13,684 nucleotides of DNA, from NCBI GenBank assembly GCA_022798155.1, contig JAAWLY010000047.1:1-13684 (forward strand). The letters run 5' to 3'. Under the pieces are notes generated by a model that saw only the letters and a program-made list of their open reading frames with translations, was not told the DNA's origin and did not search any database. Shown here piece by piece: positions 11,813 to 13,684 of the stretch. The position numbers and the translations under genes were made by a program. This DNA is from Lawsonibacter sp. (GTDB lineage: Bacteria; Bacillota; Clostridia; Oscillospirales; Oscillospiraceae). Position 1 is the stretch's first letter. The number at the start of each line of letters is the position of its first letter.

Positions 11813-13684
11813 GTGAGACGGCACAATGGAAAGCAGATGCTGGCGCTGGGCATGGCGGTGGTGATGTCGGCGGCATGTGCGGTGCCCTCGCTGGCCGCCC
11901 CCATTGACAACGGGGTGGCTCCCACCTATGACGAGGCATACTACGCCACTCTGGACTATTATGGCAATCTGATGGACGGCAGCGTGGTCAAAAGCTACGC
12001 GCTGAACGGCGCCGCGTCCGTTACCGACTACGGCGTCTATGATGAGGTGGTCAACCTCACCGACGGCACCCCGGTTACCCTGGGGGAGCGCAGCGCGGCC
12101 TTCCAGTTCAGCCAATCCCCCACCCATTTCTATTTTGAGGGCAAGACCAAGGCGCCCTTTCAAAACCTGCCCTGGACCATCACCCTGCGGTACACCCTGA
12201 ACGGCGTACCCGTTCGGGCGGAGGATCTGGCGGGGAAACAAGGCGTGGTGGAGATTCTGCTGGACCTGGTGCCCAACCCCCAGGCCAGCAGCTACGCCCG
12301 GTACAACTACACCCTGGAGGCCATGGCCCTGTTCAATGAGGACGACATCCTGTCTCTGGAGGCCGACGGGGCGCAGGTTCAGCTGGTGGGCAATCTGCGC
12401 ACCGTACTCTTTCTGGCCCTCCCCGGGGAAGAAGAGCACTTTACCATCCGGGTGGGCAGCAACGACTTCTCCTTTGGCGGCATGACTGTTTTGATGGTCC
12501 CCGCCACCCTGGCCCAGATGGAGGAGATCGCCAAGCTGAGCCAGCGCAAGGACGACCTGGAGGAGGACTACCGGGCCTTGTCCGGCAGCCTGGATGCCCT
12601 GCTGGACGCCCTGAACGATGTCCAGGACGGGCTATATGCCTCCGCCAGCGGTCTGGACCAGCTGAACGCCGCCCGGGGCACCATCTCCAGCGGAAAGGGA
12701 CAGCTCTACGACGGCGCGGGAGTGCTCCGGGGGGACCTGACCCATATCACCGACCTGCTGGAGCCGGTGGAGCAGCGGACCTTGGCCCTCAGTCAGACCA
12801 TCACCAGCTCCAAGGCGGTGCTGGGGGATATGGCGGACACCACCGTGGCGCTCCGCAGCCAGCTGGAGAACCTGGAGGACGCTTTAGAGGGACTGGAGAG
12901 CGGCGCCAGCGATGTACGCCAGGTGGTGCGTGGACTGGCGGATATGGAAAACAGCCTGCGTTCCCTCCAGCGGGCGCTGGGCGACACCTATATGGGCGGC
13001 GGCTCCAGCGGCGACCGGAACACCCCCAAACTGAAGGATAAGGTGGACCAGACCAAGCAGGTGGGCAGCGCTTACACAGAGACCGACTCCATCGAATTTA
13101 TGGGCAAAATGCTGCAGCTCCAGGGCCAGTCCCCCGAGACGGTGGCCGGTCTGAAGAGCCTGGCCGGCCTGTCGCAGGAACAGGCCGCGGCAATTGGCAA
13201 GCTGACCGAGTGGCAGATGGCTCAGGGGGCCAAACAGCAGACCGACGCTATGTTTGCGGCCAAGGATCAGCTGAGCTTCCAGCAGTTCTGTGGACAGCTC
13301 CCCGGTGTGGACGACAAGACCGCCAAGCAGATGAACGATTTGTGGACGGTCTACAACAGCGGAACGATTGAGCCTGGGACCGCCGGCCATGCGGAATCGG
13401 AGGCCCTTCCCGCAGCGCCCGAGTCCAGCAATGGAGATTTTGCGCCGGAGGAGACCTCCGCGCCCGATGCCGGTGACGGTCAGGAGGAAACGGGACCGAT
13501 GCCGGAGGAGTCCGGCGACCTGGACACGGAAAGCACCGGGACATCCGGCTCCGATCCCTCCCCGGCGGATACTTCCGGCACTGCCCCGGCGGACACTTCC
13601 ACCCCCGCTCCGGCGGACACTTCCACCCCCGCTCCGGCGGACACTTCCACCCCCGCTCCGGCGGACACTTCCACCCCCGCTCCG
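11813..13684 (+). CDS. Secreted protein with helical LxxG-like region and Pro/Ala/Thr-rich repeats (3' end outside window)
   Basis: The frame starts with GTG 11813 (AGAGGAG 8 bases upstream) and stays open for 624 codons to the window edge. A signal peptide is clear: MRRHNGKQ, a hydrophobic core to about residue 24, and a likely cut near SLAA (26-29). C22 lacks a good lipobox. Residues ~35-235 form a beta-rich globular part (YATLDYYGNLMDGSVV, SVTDYGVYDEVVNLTDG, FYFEGKTKAPFQNLPW). Residues ~240-410 are helical with spaced Leu/Gly (GLYASASGLDQL, GKGQLYDGAGVL), recalling the LxxG heptads of YhgE/Pip-type surface proteins. From about residue 525 the chain is acidic and rich in Pro/Ser/Thr, ending in PADTSTPA repeats. 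A cell-envelope role is likely; any anchor lies beyond the window. The family name is tentative. Confidence 0.8.
   Translation, partial: MRRHNGKQMLALGMAVVMSAACAVPSLAAPIDNGVAPTYDEAYYATLDYYGNLMDGSVVKSYALNGAASVTDYGVYDEVVNLTDGTPVTLGERSAAFQFSQSPTHFYFEGKTKAPFQNLPWTITLRYTLNGVPVRAEDLAGKQGVVEILLDLVPNPQASSYARYNYTLEAMALFNEDDILSLEADGAQVQLVGNLRTVLFLALPGEEEHFTIRVGSNDFSFGGMTVLMVPATLAQMEEIAKLSQRKDDLEEDYRALSGSLDALLDALNDVQDGLYASASGLDQLNAARGTISSGKGQLYDGAGVLRGDLTHITDLLEPVEQRTLALSQTITSSKAVLGDMADTTVALRSQLENLEDALEGLESGASDVRQVVRGLADMENSLRSLQRALGDTYMGGGSSGDRNTPKLKDKVDQTKQVGSAYTETDSIEFMGKMLQLQGQSPETVAGLKSLAGLSQEQAAAIGKLTEWQMAQGAKQQTDAMFAAKDQLSFQQFCGQLPGVDDKTAKQMNDLWTVYNSGTIEPGTAGHAESEALPAAPESSNGDFAPEETSAPDAGDGQEETGPMPEESGDLDTESTGTSGSDPSPADTSGTAPADTSTPAPADTSTPAPADTSTPAPADTSTPAP
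13562..13681 (+). repeat. 24-bp tandem repeats encoding PADTSTPA
   Basis: Four identical 24-bp units (13586-13609, 13610-13633, 13634-13657, 13658-13681) each encode PADTSTPA. They are preceded by a diverged unit at 13562-13585 (PADTSGTA), and a further CCG begins at the window edge, so the array probably continues. The unit is a whole number of codons, so copy-number change would alter length but not frame. Confidence 0.93.

Noticed and set aside
1..13684. CRISPR array, rRNA, insertion sequence or toxin-antitoxin pair
   Set aside because: No spaced direct repeats, ribosomal RNA motifs, transposase domains or paired small toxin/antitoxin genes were seen; the only tandem repeats are the coding 24-bp units at the right edge.

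Overview
The window looks like a chromosomal segment from a high-GC, gut-type clostridium (Oscillospiraceae-like; inferred from gene content, strong AGGAGG-type ribosome sites, TTGACA/TATAAT promoters and GC-rich codon use, not from any search). The left edge (1-376) is the tail of a serine site-specific recombinase, so a mobile element probably lies off the left side and ends near here.

Positions 531-4302 hold a leftward operon, read from right to left: promoter, DUF1836 DNA-binding protein, DegV-family fatty-acid binding protein, a small frameshifted gene, prmA (ribosomal protein L11 methyltransferase), and a D-2-hydroxyacid dehydrogenase whose ATG overlaps the prmA stop. It closes with a perfect 14-bp terminator hairpin. 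Upstream of it, also leftward and with its own promoter, is a CmpB-type membrane protein with a long charged coiled-coil tail (4332-5222).

Positions 5558-11312 hold a LysR-type regulator (leftward) facing a rightward metabolic operon. The operon order is: a 95-residue protein with four CxxC pairs, the N- and C-terminal halves of a split transketolase, a TIM-barrel sugar isomerase/epimerase, an Asp/Glu-racemase-family protein with one of the two catalytic cysteines, a strong internal terminator, and a second TIM-barrel isomerase/epimerase. A T-N11-A inverted repeat sits between the two divergent promoters, about 65 bp upstream of the predicted operon start, where a LysR activator would bind. 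The set suggests two-carbon transfer on an unusual sugar or sugar acid after isomerisation or racemisation. The substrate cannot be read from the sequence, and no transporter or kinase is in the window. This operon is the best candidate for an undescribed system here.

Positions 11313-11800 contain no convincing gene but hold an approximately 160-nt imperfect palindrome. From 11813 to the right edge runs the 5' part of a secreted protein with a signal peptide, a helical middle section and a C-terminal low-complexity region built on 24-bp tandem repeats; its end lies outside the window.
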